Shown here: positions 36,283 through 44,781 of the stretch, one piece after another
How positions within the stretch are numbered: position 1 is the first letter of the stretch
How the letters are laid out: every line of letters begins with the position of its first letter
Source of the DNA: Oscillibacter valericigenes Sjm18-20
Lineage (GTDB): Bacteria > Bacillota > Clostridia > Oscillospirales > Oscillospiraceae
Assembly: GCA_000283575.1 (NCBI GenBank)
Contig: AP012044.1
Location: 3,410,001 to 3,474,000, forward strand
Length of the DNA: 64,000 bases
Direction: 5' to 3'
The notes under the pieces: model-generated
The model's input: only the letters and a program-made list of their open reading frames with translations
What the model was told of the DNA's origin: nothing
Database searches by the model: none
Made by a program: the position numbers and the translations under genes

Positions 36283-36299
36283 TTGAATTAAGCACGCAA

Positions 36300-36329
36300 T
36301 TTAAACCCCGTTTAAACTCGCGCTATAAT
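36300..36329 (+). promoter_or_regulatory. Direct-repeat box of an OmpR-type regulator
   Basis: TTTAAAC at 36300-36306 and at 36311-36317 are 11 bp apart, the spacing of OmpR/PhoB-family half sites, followed by CTCGCGCTATAAT with a possible -10. A close match lies at 37896-37920 after the kinase gene. It is probably the binding site of the cognate response regulator. Confidence 0.65.
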
Positions 36330-36368
36330 ATCTGTTTTATAAGAAGTGTACGCAAAGGAGGCTTACCT

Positions 36369-36809
36369 GTGAATAAACTTATGGTCGTTGATGACGATTC
36401 TAATATACGTGAGCTGATCCGGTTAATCCTGAAAAAAGAAGGCTTTGAAGTGCTGGAGGCCAGCGATGGTGTGGACGCTTTGGCAAAGCTGGAGAACAAC
36501 AAGGTGGATTTAATCGTATTGGACATCATGATGCCAAATATGGATGGCTGGGAATTTTGTAGAGAGGCCAGAAAGTTTTGGGACCTTCCGATACTCATGC
36601 TGACAGCCAAGGGCGGGACAAGTCAGAAGGTCAAAGGCTTTGAGCTTGGCGCGGACGATTACTTGACGAAGCCGTTCGAACCGGCAGAGCTTACCGCGCG
36701 TGTGAAAGCACTGCTAAAACGCTGCAATATAGCCGCGTCAAAGATTATTGAACTCGGAAAAATCACGACCATCAGAGGCGTCGGCTACAGGCTTGAGGTG
36801 GCAAAATGA
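36369..36809 (+). CDS. Response regulator lacking its DNA-binding domain (internal deletion)
   Basis: The 146-aa protein has an intact receiver domain: acidic residues Asp8-Asp10, phospho-acceptor Asp52 (LIVLDIMMP), Thr79 and Lys101. After the linker (SKIIELGKI, to about residue 131) the sequence jumps directly to TTIRGVGYRLEVAK, the last hairpin of the OmpR-type winged helix; about 80 residues with the recognition helix are missing, in frame. It starts with GTG after AAAGGAGG and its stop overlaps the kinase start. It can probably still be phosphorylated but should not bind DNA by itself. Confidence 0.88.
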   Translation: MNKLMVVDDDSNIRELIRLILKKEGFEVLEASDGVDALAKLENNKVDLIVLDIMMPNMDGWEFCREARKFWDLPILMLTAKGGTSQKVKGFELGADDYLTKPFEPAELTARVKALLKRCNIAASKIIELGKITTIRGVGYRLEVAK

Positions 36810-37900
36810 AACATGGGTTGAAGCATATGATCCTGTATCTTATCCTTGCGGCGGTGCTTTTTACTTGTCTGCTTACTGGGGCGTATATAACGGCACCCTT
36901 ATTCGGAGCCGGAATCTCTGTTCAAGCAGCCGCCAGGCAGGCCGTTTATTCGGCTGCCGGATTGCTTCTTTTTGTATTGCTTTTATTTCTGTATCAGATG
37001 ATACATCATTGGATCGCCCATCATACATGTTATGGGAAAGTGCATAAGAACTCCTACCATACATTCATCAACGAAATAGAGACAGCCTTGGACAAAATTA
37101 CACAAGGAGATTTCGAAGCCCGAATCGATAAGGGAAAGTACACTGACGCCCGATACCATATGTCGGACCTCATCGACAAAATCAATCATATGGCATCTGA
37201 ACTGGGCGGGATGGAGACGATGCGTCAGGATTTCGTATCGAATGTTTCCCATGAAATACAGTCGCCGCTGACTTCAATCAGAGGCTTTGTTTCTTTGCTC
37301 AAGGATGACAGCCTGAGCAGGGATGAGCAGCTCCATTATATCGGGATTATCGAGTCTGAAAGCCTGCGTCTGTCGAAGCTCGGCGAAAACCTGCTTCGGC
37401 TTTCGACACTGGACTCTGAATGTGCCGAAATCAATCCGAAAAATTATTCCCTCAGCAGGCAGCTAAAAGACGTGATCCTGCTTCTGGAACCGCAGTGGTC
37501 TGCAAAAAGTATTGAGGTCTCGCTCAGCGAGGAAGCTGCCGATGTTTTTGCGGATGAGGATTTGCTCAGCCAAGTGTGGATCAATCTTTTCAATAACAGT
37601 ATCAAGTTCACTCCTGCCGGAGGAAAAATTATAATCTCTGTTGCCAAGCAAGATATGCAGACTGAGGTAATGATATCCGATACCGGTATTGGGATGACGG
37701 AAGAAACCATGGCACATGTCTTTGAGCGCTTTTATATGGCGGACAAAGCGCGCAGCAGGAGTGCGGGAGGAAGCGGGCTTGGCTTGTCCATTGTAAAAAA
37801 GATCGTCCAGATGCATCACGGCCGGATCGACGTTGAAAGCAAGCCCGGTGAGGGGACAACCTTCAGAATTACGATTTCAAAAAATACTGAGTGGGTTTAA
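36806..37900 (+). CDS. Sensor histidine kinase
   Basis: The 364-aa kinase has two transmembrane segments (about 9-30 and 45-67) with a very short loop between, then a HAMP-like linker, the H-box FVSNVSHEIQSPLTSIRGF, and the ATPase boxes (N box INLFNNSIKF, G1 ISDTGIGMTEE, F box FERFYMADKARS, G2 GSGLGLSIV). The small outer loop suggests an intramembrane-sensing kinase of the kind that responds to envelope stress. Start overlaps the regulator stop (ATGA). Confidence 0.93.
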   Translation: MKHGLKHMILYLILAAVLFTCLLTGAYITAPLFGAGISVQAAARQAVYSAAGLLLFVLLLFLYQMIHHWIAHHTCYGKVHKNSYHTFINEIETALDKITQGDFEARIDKGKYTDARYHMSDLIDKINHMASELGGMETMRQDFVSNVSHEIQSPLTSIRGFVSLLKDDSLSRDEQLHYIGIIESESLRLSKLGENLLRLSTLDSECAEINPKNYSLSRQLKDVILLLEPQWSAKSIEVSLSEEAADVFADEDLLSQVWINLFNNSIKFTPAGGKIIISVAKQDMQTEVMISDTGIGMTEETMAHVFERFYMADKARSRSAGGSGLGLSIVKKIVQMHHGRIDVESKPGEGTTFRITISKNTEWV

Positions 37901-37920
37901 ACTGCGTTTAAATTCACGCT
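37896..37920 (+). promoter_or_regulatory. Second direct-repeat box, overlapping the kinase stop
   Basis: TTTAAAC (37896-37902) and TTTAAAT (37907-37913), 11 bp apart, are followed by TCACGCTA, matching the box at 36300 nearly base for base. It lies 60 bp upstream of the 37980 gene and is likely a second target of the same regulator. Confidence 0.6.
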
Positions 37921-37979
37921 AAATGGAATTTAAGAAGGGGTGCTAGTATGTAGACAGCAATAGCAAAGGAGGCAATCAA

Positions 37980-38363
37980 ATGAACACAAGAAGAAAGGCT
38001 ATTGACCCTGAAAAATCAAACCTTTCGGTATCACGACAGGTAAACGATATGATGCCGAAGGTTCTGATCGATTATTTGTTCAGCCTGATAAAAATAGATC
38101 AGGAGATATCCGGCCGCAGGCACATTTTCAGACTCGGTAAAGACCAACTGGGCGGTGAAGAAATCCAGGATATCTTTCACACCGGTGAAAACAAGGCGAT
38201 TGCAATACACAGGGTGTTTGGTTATAAGCCTGTCGTTGCCGATATTATCGTGATCTGTGACGGAGCGGATTATCATATGTCGCTTTCAACTACAGACGGT
38301 TCTACAGATTTCCGTATAAAAACGAAAACGTCTTTTTTAGCAGCTGCGGCCTGTAACATATAA
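37980..38363 (+). CDS. Protein of unknown function (127 aa)
   Basis: I do not recognise this protein. It has the mixed pattern of a soluble alpha/beta protein, with a beta-rich C-terminal half (KAIAIHRVFGYKPVVADIIV, then DGADYHMSLSTTDGS) and no transmembrane segment or signal peptide. The start has a strong ribosome site (AAAGGAGGCAATCAA). It lies behind the kinase gene with a regulator box in between and 3 bp before a DtxR-family gene, so it may be regulated with them. Confidence 0.65.
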   Translation: MNTRRKAIDPEKSNLSVSRQVNDMMPKVLIDYLFSLIKIDQEISGRRHIFRLGKDQLGGEEIQDIFHTGENKAIAIHRVFGYKPVVADIIVICDGADYHMSLSTTDGSTDFRIKTKTSFLAAAACNI

Positions 38364-38366
38364 AAG

Positions 38367-38771
38367 ATGAAACCAAATGAATCCTGTGAAAACTACCTGA
38401 AAGCGATCTATGAGCTTCAGAACCGCCAGGGATATGTACGGTCCATTGACATAGCCAGAATGCTCGGTTATTCAAAAGCAAGTGTCTGCGTAGCCGTGAA
38501 AAAGCTCACACAAAAAAAGCTGGTAGAGATGAATTCAAAGAAAGAAATTCATCTGACTGCTTTAGGTGAAAAAGCCGCCGCAGATCTTGAAAAGAAATAT
38601 ACACTGTTAAAGCGCTTATTTACTTCTGTGCTGGATGTGGATGAACAAACAGCAGCCCAAGATGCCTGCCGGATTGAGCATGTAATCAGCAGCGAGTCCT
38701 TGAATCGACTCGAATTGGAATTAGCTCGAGACTCTCAATTAAAGAATGCTGGTATTGACAAATGCGTTTAG
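38367..38771 (+). CDS. DtxR/MntR-family metal-dependent regulator
   Basis: The 134-aa protein has the DtxR winged helix (ESCENYLKAIYELQNRQGYV, then KASVCVAVKKLTQKKLVE) and the dimer/metal domain (DACRIEHVISSESLNRLE). Cys, Glu and His in ACRIEH correspond to a metal-binding triad of IdeR/DtxR. The His normally present in the RHxLL segment is a Tyr (KKYTLLKRLF), so metal binding may be altered. It ends near the -35 region of the marR promoter. It lacks the SH3-like domain, as in MntR. Confidence 0.88.
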   Translation: MKPNESCENYLKAIYELQNRQGYVRSIDIARMLGYSKASVCVAVKKLTQKKLVEMNSKKEIHLTALGEKAAADLEKKYTLLKRLFTSVLDVDEQTAAQDACRIEHVISSESLNRLELELARDSQLKNAGIDKCV

Positions 38772-38783
38772 CGACTATATACT
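38755..38783 (+). promoter_or_regulatory. marR promoter with embedded box
   Basis: A consensus -35 TTGACA (38755-38760), a 17-bp spacer and -10 TATACT (38778-38783) lie directly before the MarR-family gene. The spacer and -10 carry GTTTAGCGACTATATACT (38766-38783), the same box as at 36265. Autorepression by MarR is likely. Confidence 0.75.
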
Positions 38784-38789
38784 ATGATC

Positions 38790-39281
38790 ATGACAAATAT
38801 GAAATCAAAAAACAGAACAAAGATAAGCTACACTTTTTTGAGGGTAGTCACCAAGTTTTCTGACATTGACAGGAAGACAAGGTATTACGGTACGGATCAA
38901 CCCTTATACGAGGCGGAAATCCATATGATCAAATCCATCAAAGAGAACGAGGGAATCCACGTGACGGGTTTGGCCGATATGTTGGGCGTGACGAAAGGAG
39001 CGGTTTCCCAAATTATCGGCAAGTTGGAACGCAAGGGTATGATCGTCAAAGATACCGATCCCCGCAATCTGTCAAGGCTCTCATTGAGATTGACTCCAAA
39101 GGGCGAAACGGCTTATCAATACCATGAAAAGCTGCATCAGGAATTTGATGGGCTTTTCAAAGCCGCGCTTGAAGATGCTACTGAGCAAAATAAGGAGTTT
39201 CTGAAAGACTTCCTTAATACGCTTGATGGGAAACTTGATGCCTATGAAAAGGATGTACATCCAGACCGTTGGCAAAAATAA
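38790..39281 (+). CDS. MarR-family transcriptional regulator
   Basis: The protein (about 163 aa) has the MarR winged helix (IHVTGLADMLGVTKGAVSQI, then KLERKGMIVKDTDPRNLSRL) between long dimerisation helices. MarR proteins usually repress efflux genes and release DNA when they bind a drug. A MATE exporter lies next to it. The start is uncertain: ATG codons are at 38784, 38790 and 38799 and none has a ribosome site. With the -10 ending at 38783, transcription would start near 38790, so a leaderless message starting there is possible. Confidence 0.9.
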   Translation: MTNMKSKNRTKISYTFLRVVTKFSDIDRKTRYYGTDQPLYEAEIHMIKSIKENEGIHVTGLADMLGVTKGAVSQIIGKLERKGMIVKDTDPRNLSRLSLRLTPKGETAYQYHEKLHQEFDGLFKAALEDATEQNKEFLKDFLNTLDGKLDAYEKDVHPDRWQK

Positions 39282-39373
39282 TCGTCCGGCCCCGGCCGGA
39301 TGGTTTTTAGGCCAAAGCGTATAGGTGCTACACGCACTGGCTGGATTTCATAATTAAAGTCCGCTATTTATTT

Positions 39374-39398
39374 TTGTCAAAGTGTATAGCGACTAAAC
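39374..39398 (+). promoter_or_regulatory. Inverted MarR-type box before the MATE gene
   Basis: TTGTCA (39374-39379) may be a -35. GTATAGCGACTAAAC (39384-39398) is close to the reverse complement of the box in the marR promoter, lacking two bases in one arm. It fits control of the MATE exporter by the adjacent MarR protein. Confidence 0.5.
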
Positions 39399-39420
39399 AT
39401 TTTTGAAAGGAAAATACTTT

Positions 39421-40797
39421 ATGAATGAAAAAGATCAAAAACTTGAAATGATGCGGAGCGGAAAAGTATCCACCGCATTGCTGAAGATGGGACTTCCCAC
39501 CATGATTGGAATGCTCGTCTCAGCGCTTTACAGCATTGTGGATGCCTACTTTGCCGGATGGCTCGGGACTTCGCAACAGGCGGCAATCGCGGTTGTCTTC
39601 CCCATTATACAGATTATCATCGGATTGGGTATGACCTTCGGCACCGGCGCAGGGTCTTTCATTGCGAGACTTCTCGGAAAAGAAGATATGGACGGGGCAA
39701 ACAGGGCTGCGTCTACAGGAATGTTCACCAGCCTGTTTGTCGGTATTTTATCCAGTATTGGCTGCCTGTGTTTCCTGAAACCGCTTCTCAGCGGCCTTGG
39801 GGCGACGGACACGATTCTTCCCTTCGCAACTGATTATGCGATTGTGTATATCGGTCTCGCTTTTTTTGATATCTTCAATGTTACGATGAACAACATTGTG
39901 ACCGCAGAGGGCCGCGCCAAGCTGGCGATGATCTCCATGATTCTCGGAGGCGGTCTGAATGTGGTACTGGACCCGGTGTTTATGTTCGGCCTCCATATGG
40001 GAATCCAAGGCGCAGCCGTTGCGACTGTGGTCTCACAGGCGATTGTGTCAGTGATGTTCCTGCGGTATATTCTGGGCAAAAAAGGAACACTGCGTTTTTC
40101 TTTGCGGCTGTATACCGGCAAGTGGTATATCTTCCGGGAGATTTTCAAGGTGGGCGTTCCCATCCTTGTCTATCAGCTTTTGTCCAGCGTTTCCATGGGC
40201 ATGACAAGCTCCGCGGCGAAGGCATACGGCGATTCCGCCGTGGCGGCGTTCGGCGACGCGATTCGTCTGATGACACTTGGAACGTATGTTGTGTTCGGTT
40301 TTTTGAAGGGCTTCCAGCCGATTGTCGGCTACAATTACGGCGCAAAGAACTATGACCGCGTCAGAAAACTTGTCAATACGACGCTGAAATGGTCAACCAT
40401 CTTCTGCGTCGTCGTCGCGGCGATTATGCTGATCTTCCCCAGTCAGCTCATGTCCATCTTTACGAAGAACGACACAGAGCTGATTCGAATCGGGGCGCTG
40501 TCTCTACGTGCCAATGGTGCGATTTTCGCCCTCTTCGGCTTCGAGCAGGTCGCGATGGCGGTGTTTCTGGCAATGGGAAAAGGAACTCAGGGCGGTCTTC
40601 TCAGCATCAGCCGTCAGGGTCTGTTCTTCATTCCGGCAATGTTGCTTTTGCCAGGAATATTCGGCCTGAACGGTATTGCGTGGGTACAGCCTGTTGCCGA
40701 TGCATTTACAATTCTCCTGGCCGCAGTATTTATGGTTCAGTTCTACCGGGATTTGCGCCGGCTGAGCGAGGCCAGCGTGACGGAAGCGGGAGAATAA
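39421..40797 (+). CDS. MATE-family multidrug/cation antiporter
   Basis: The protein (458 aa) has about 12 transmembrane segments and MATE signatures (LPTMIGMLVSALYSIVDAYF, then GQGFQP-like FLKGFQPIVGYNYGAKN at the start of the second half). MATE transporters export drugs or cationic compounds using sodium or proton gradients. The start is placed at 39421, after AAAGGA. A MarR-family gene is upstream and an operator-like box precedes it. Confidence 0.95.
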   Translation: MNEKDQKLEMMRSGKVSTALLKMGLPTMIGMLVSALYSIVDAYFAGWLGTSQQAAIAVVFPIIQIIIGLGMTFGTGAGSFIARLLGKEDMDGANRAASTGMFTSLFVGILSSIGCLCFLKPLLSGLGATDTILPFATDYAIVYIGLAFFDIFNVTMNNIVTAEGRAKLAMISMILGGGLNVVLDPVFMFGLHMGIQGAAVATVVSQAIVSVMFLRYILGKKGTLRFSLRLYTGKWYIFREIFKVGVPILVYQLLSSVSMGMTSSAAKAYGDSAVAAFGDAIRLMTLGTYVVFGFLKGFQPIVGYNYGAKNYDRVRKLVNTTLKWSTIFCVVVAAIMLIFPSQLMSIFTKNDTELIRIGALSLRANGAIFALFGFEQVAMAVFLAMGKGTQGGLLSISRQGLFFIPAMLLLPGIFGLNGIAWVQPVADAFTILLAAVFMVQFYRDLRRLSEASVTEAGE

Positions 40798-40938
40798 CCG
40801 TTTTCTCTATATGGTAAGCGATTATTAAACTCATCCATGTATTCATTATTGTGGTTCACGGTCGAAGCTACTGTAAGCTAAAAAAACAATTGAAAAGCCA
40901 AATCTAGGCCATCTTATAAATAAAGGAGCATGAGCAAA

Positions 40939-41550
40939 GTGGAAAAAAGAATTATCACAATTAGCAGGGAGTTTGGCAGCGGTGGCAGAACCATCGCAAA
41001 GACGCTGGCTGAACGCCTTGGACTTACTTATTATGACAAGGAGCTGGTCAAACAGGTGGCGATTGAAACTGGGCTGGATCAGCAATTTGTTTCAGACGAA
41101 AGCGAATATGCACCAAGCAAGAGTGCGTTTGCTTACAATTTTCAAGAAGGTTTGTTGGGTGGGCTGTGTGCGGCAGATATTCTCTGGGATATGCAGAGGA
41201 AAGTGATTCTGCAACTGGCGGATAAGGAACCCTGTGTCATCGTAGGAAGAAACGCGGATTATATTCTGAAAGACAGAGCCGATTGCCTGCGCGTTTTTAT
41301 CCATGCCGACACCTCGTTTCGAGCGGAACGTATTGTAAGGCTTTACGGCGAAACGGAAAAGACGCCGGAGGAGCGCTTAAAGGATAAAGACGCTAAACGG
41401 CGGATTAATTATAAGCATTTCACCGAAAAGGAATGGGGCATGTCACAAAACTACCATATCTCGCTGAACAGCGGCGTCATCGGTATTGATAAATGCGTGG
41501 ATATTATTGCTGATCTTTTTACCGGACAAAGGAATCCGGTGAATAAGTGA
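40939..41550 (+). CDS. Cytidylate kinase-like protein
   Basis: The protein (203 aa) starts with EKRIITISREFGSGGRTIAK, a P-loop variant typical of the cytidylate-kinase-like family (cytidylate_kin_2), and continues with YYDKELVKQVAIETGL and VGRNADYILKD. The substrate need not be CMP; family members in Clostridia are uncharacterised. The start is set at GTG 40939, ten bases after AGGAG; an ATG at 40930 is too close to that site. It lies between the MATE and radical SAM genes on the same strand. Confidence 0.87.
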   Translation: MEKRIITISREFGSGGRTIAKTLAERLGLTYYDKELVKQVAIETGLDQQFVSDESEYAPSKSAFAYNFQEGLLGGLCAADILWDMQRKVILQLADKEPCVIVGRNADYILKDRADCLRVFIHADTSFRAERIVRLYGETEKTPEERLKDKDAKRRINYKHFTEKEWGMSQNYHISLNSGVIGIDKCVDIIADLFTGQRNPVNK

Positions 41551-41607
41551 AAACGTGGTAAGTAAACGAAGAAATAAGCATACGACTAAAAGAGAATTAG
41601 GAGAATC

Positions 41608-42996
41608 ATGATGACAAATTTTAAAGAAAGATTGAAAACCTATGGATTAAACAAGGTCCTCTCCTACATGGATTCGGACTATGAAAATAACATTCCAAAA
41701 GCTCTCAATTGGCTTGAACGCTTTGACAAAGAAGGCCAATACGCCGGAGCATATAAAACTGTAAGAGAAGTAATAGCAGATCCTAACAACAACTGGTATA
41801 AATATCTGAAAAGTATTTATACCGATCTTGATGAGGATTCCAGAAAAATGCTTTTGGAAAACTTTATTATCAATGCATCTATTATCGGAAATAAAAAAAG
41901 AGAAGAGATCGGGGAAAGAGAAAACTGCAACATACCGTGGGCAATATTAATGGACCCCACCTCAGCATGCAACTTGAAATGCATTGGCTGCTGGGCTGCC
42001 GAGTATGGCGATAGGTTATCAATGAGTTTTGAGCTTTTGGATAGGATTATTCAGGAAGGAAAAGAACTCGGAATTCATATGTACGTATTATCTGGAGGCG
42101 AACCTTTAACACGAAAAAAAGATGTGATTGTCCTTTGCGAAAAACACAATGACTGCACATTCCTTGCCTTTACAAACGGAACGATGATCGATGAAGCGTT
42201 TGCTGATGAAATGAAGAGGGTTCGCAATTTAATCCCGGCCATCAGTGTTGAAGGCTTTGAAGACGCCACCGATAGCAGGCGTGGCAAAGGAACCTATCAG
42301 CGGGTTATAAGGGCAATGGAGATATTAAAAGAGAAAAAGCTTCCATTCGGGATATCTGTCTGTTATACGTCAAAAAATGTGAATGAGGCAGGCAGTGACG
42401 AATTCATGGACGCAATGATTGAAAAAGGTGCAAAGTTCTGCTGGTTTTTCACCTACATACCGGTTGGCAATGGTGCGCCAACAGACCTGATGGCAAACGA
42501 TAAACAGCGGGAATTCATGTATCATCAGGTGCGCCGTTTTCGACATGAAAAACCAATTTTCATTATGGATTTCTGGAATGACGGAGAATATGTAAACGGC
42601 TGCATAGCAGGTGGGCGCAACTATTTACATATTAATGCCAACGGGGATGTTGAACCTTGTGCGTTTATTCATTACTCAAATGTAAATATCAAGGATGTTC
42701 CGCTTCTGGAAGCTTTGAAATGCCCGCTTTTTGCCGAGTACCGCAAAGGGCAGCCATTCAACGAAAATCAGCTCCGCCCCTGTCCCCTGCTTGACAATCA
42801 GGGTAAGCTTGCGGAACTGGTGCATAATTCCGGCGCACGTTCAACGGATATTACCAGTCCTGAAGACGTGGATTGTCTTGTTGCCAAATGCAAGAACGCC
42901 GCCGACAAATGGGAAATTACGGCGGACAAACTATGGGCCGACTCTCCCGCCAGTAAAAAATGCGCAGCATGCAATCAAGGCAACATACAAAAATAG
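41608..42996 (+). CDS. Radical SAM protein with C-terminal cysteine cluster
   Basis: The 462-aa enzyme has the 4Fe-4S-binding CNLKCIGC motif (CxxxCxxC) at about residue 117, preceded by WAILMDPTSA, and the SAM-binding GGEP segment (VLSGGEPL). The C-terminal part carries further Cys residues (CIAGGRNYLHINANGDVEPC, then RPCPLL and CLVAKCKNA, KKCAACNQG), resembling a SPASM-type auxiliary cluster. The reaction is unknown. AGGAGAATC fixes the start. No precursor peptide is visible nearby. Confidence 0.9.
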   Translation: MMTNFKERLKTYGLNKVLSYMDSDYENNIPKALNWLERFDKEGQYAGAYKTVREVIADPNNNWYKYLKSIYTDLDEDSRKMLLENFIINASIIGNKKREEIGERENCNIPWAILMDPTSACNLKCIGCWAAEYGDRLSMSFELLDRIIQEGKELGIHMYVLSGGEPLTRKKDVIVLCEKHNDCTFLAFTNGTMIDEAFADEMKRVRNLIPAISVEGFEDATDSRRGKGTYQRVIRAMEILKEKKLPFGISVCYTSKNVNEAGSDEFMDAMIEKGAKFCWFFTYIPVGNGAPTDLMANDKQREFMYHQVRRFRHEKPIFIMDFWNDGEYVNGCIAGGRNYLHINANGDVEPCAFIHYSNVNIKDVPLLEALKCPLFAEYRKGQPFNENQLRPCPLLDNQGKLAELVHNSGARSTDITSPEDVDCLVAKCKNAADKWEITADKLWADSPASKKCAACNQGNIQK

Positions 42997-43220
42997 GGAC
43001 CGATAATTGCAGCGTTTTTCAGGTAAGCTAAAAGAAGAAGACAGGAAAAACACCCTCTTCGGAGGCTTCCTGTAAAAGCTCCAAGGTTAGCGGACATTTC
43101 GCAGCATAAGTTGCGGTCGGCAGTATATCTTTACAGGCACTGTGCGAGATGCCTATTCACAGTTTTGATATGCTTTGGATATCGTAACAGCTACAGTTCA
43201 ATCGTATCAGGAGAAATAAA
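42997..43220. other. Intergenic region before the degV fragment
   Basis: No gene is visible. A hairpin ACAGGAA-...-TTCCTGT with inner CCTC/GAGG (about 43040-43073) may be the terminator of the radical SAM gene. Confidence 0.4.
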
Positions 43221-43445
43221 ATGGCAGACTTTTTAATCGCCGCGGCTTCGACGGCAGACCTTCCGGCGGAATATTTTACGGAGCATAATGTGCCTGTTAT
43301 CCGTTACACCTACATATTGGATAATGAACAGTTCGCCGACGATTGCCAGGAAGCGTCAAGGGAAAATTTATATAAGCGCATGAGAGAAGGCACTGCAATA
43401 ACCACTTCCATGATCAATGCCTATACCTATTATCACTTTTTTAAG
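43221..43445 (+). pseudogene. DegV-family protein, N-terminal fragment cut by IS21 copy 2
   Basis: DegV proteins (about 280 aa) bind fatty acids. Only the first 75 residues are left: ADFLIAAASTADLPAEYF carries the DSTADLP-type lipid-binding Ser/Thr, and RMREGTAITTSMIN the second motif. The frame runs into the IS21 left end and stops 15 bases later. AGGAGAAATAAA marks the start. Confidence 0.87.
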
Positions 43446-43568
43446 TGTCAGCGCCAGTGATAAAATGCAAGAAAACGCCGGTCAAAAAATGCAGGTTTGC
43501 AGCGGAGAGAAATGCAATATGGTACACTCGAATCCGCCTGCCGTAATGGAGGCGGAAAGGGTGTCAGA

Positions 43569-44781
43569 ATGGAAGGAGCAAACTGGATGGATATCCGAAG
43601 CGACCGGCAAAAAGGACTGAGCTACACGGAGATCGCGCACAAGTACAACCTTGACCCGAGGACGGCGAAGAAATACGCCGAGAGCGAGACACGGCCGGTA
43701 TACAGCCTGAGCGCGGCGAAGCCGTCAAAGCTGGACCCGTACAAGGAGCAGATCGCAATATGGCTGGAGGAAGCGCCGTACTCAGCGGAGCGAATTCTGG
43801 AAAAAATCCGGGAGCAGGGCTTTGACGGCGGGCACAGCATCGTGCGAGAATACGTACGCAACAAAAAGGAGCAGCTGGACGAGAAGGCAACGGTGCGGTT
43901 TGAGACATGCAAGGGCAGATGGACTGGGCATTCTTTGAGGATCACGCCGTCATGGAGGGCGGAAAGCTGAAGAAGCTGTACTGCTTTCTGTTTATTCTCG
44001 GATACTCACGGGCACGGTACATAGAGTTTGTGACCGACATGAGCACAAACACACTGATCCGCTGCCATGCCAACGCGTTCCGGTATTTGGGCGGCTATCC
44101 GGAGGAAATCCTGTACGACAACATGAAACAGGTCGTCATCAAGCGGCTGCTGAAGCAGGAGGACAGCACCCTGAACCGGCAGTTCGAGGACTTTGCCGGG
44201 TTCTACGGCTTCAAGCCTGTGCTGTGTGCAGACCATACCGGGGCCAGACAAAGGGCAAGGTGGAGCGCACGGTCCAGTTCGTCCGGGACAATTTTATGAT
44301 TGGAATCAAGTACTCGTCTCTGGACAATCTCAACGGCCAGGCGCTGGCCTGGTGCAACAAGGTTAACGGAAAAATCCATGCCACAACGAACGAAATTCCC
44401 TTCGAGCGATTAAAAAAAGAGGGCCTCAACCCTCTCAAACGTAAATATATCATTGACAAAATTAACTTACGCAGGGTGCAAAAAGACTGCCTCATCTCAC
44501 ACGGCGGTAATCAGTATTCCGTTCCATCGGAATACGCCGGCAAAGATGTGGCAGTCGTAGCGCTGGACAACCTGCTCGCCGTCTACCACGAAGGAAAGCA
44601 AATCGCCCTGCACCGGATATCCTATCAGAAAAAGGACATGGTCGTCAATGCCCATCACTACCGCAGGCTGACAGTCAAGCAGTCTTTCGACATCGAAAAC
44701 ACGCTGCTGGACGGTGACAACGTCATCGATTTTCCCATCCAGCCACATGATTTGAGCCGGTATGACGAGGTATTGTTATGA
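43569..44781 (+). pseudogene. istA: IS21 transposase IstA, copy 2, two frameshifts
   Basis: A 10-base deletion near 43905 (after FET, where copy 1 has MPGLQGQMDW) and two extra bases near 44229 (in the codon before PYRGQTKGK) break the frame into three parts. The second site is the same codon that is damaged in copy 1, but with a different change. The other parts read normally. Confidence 0.88.
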
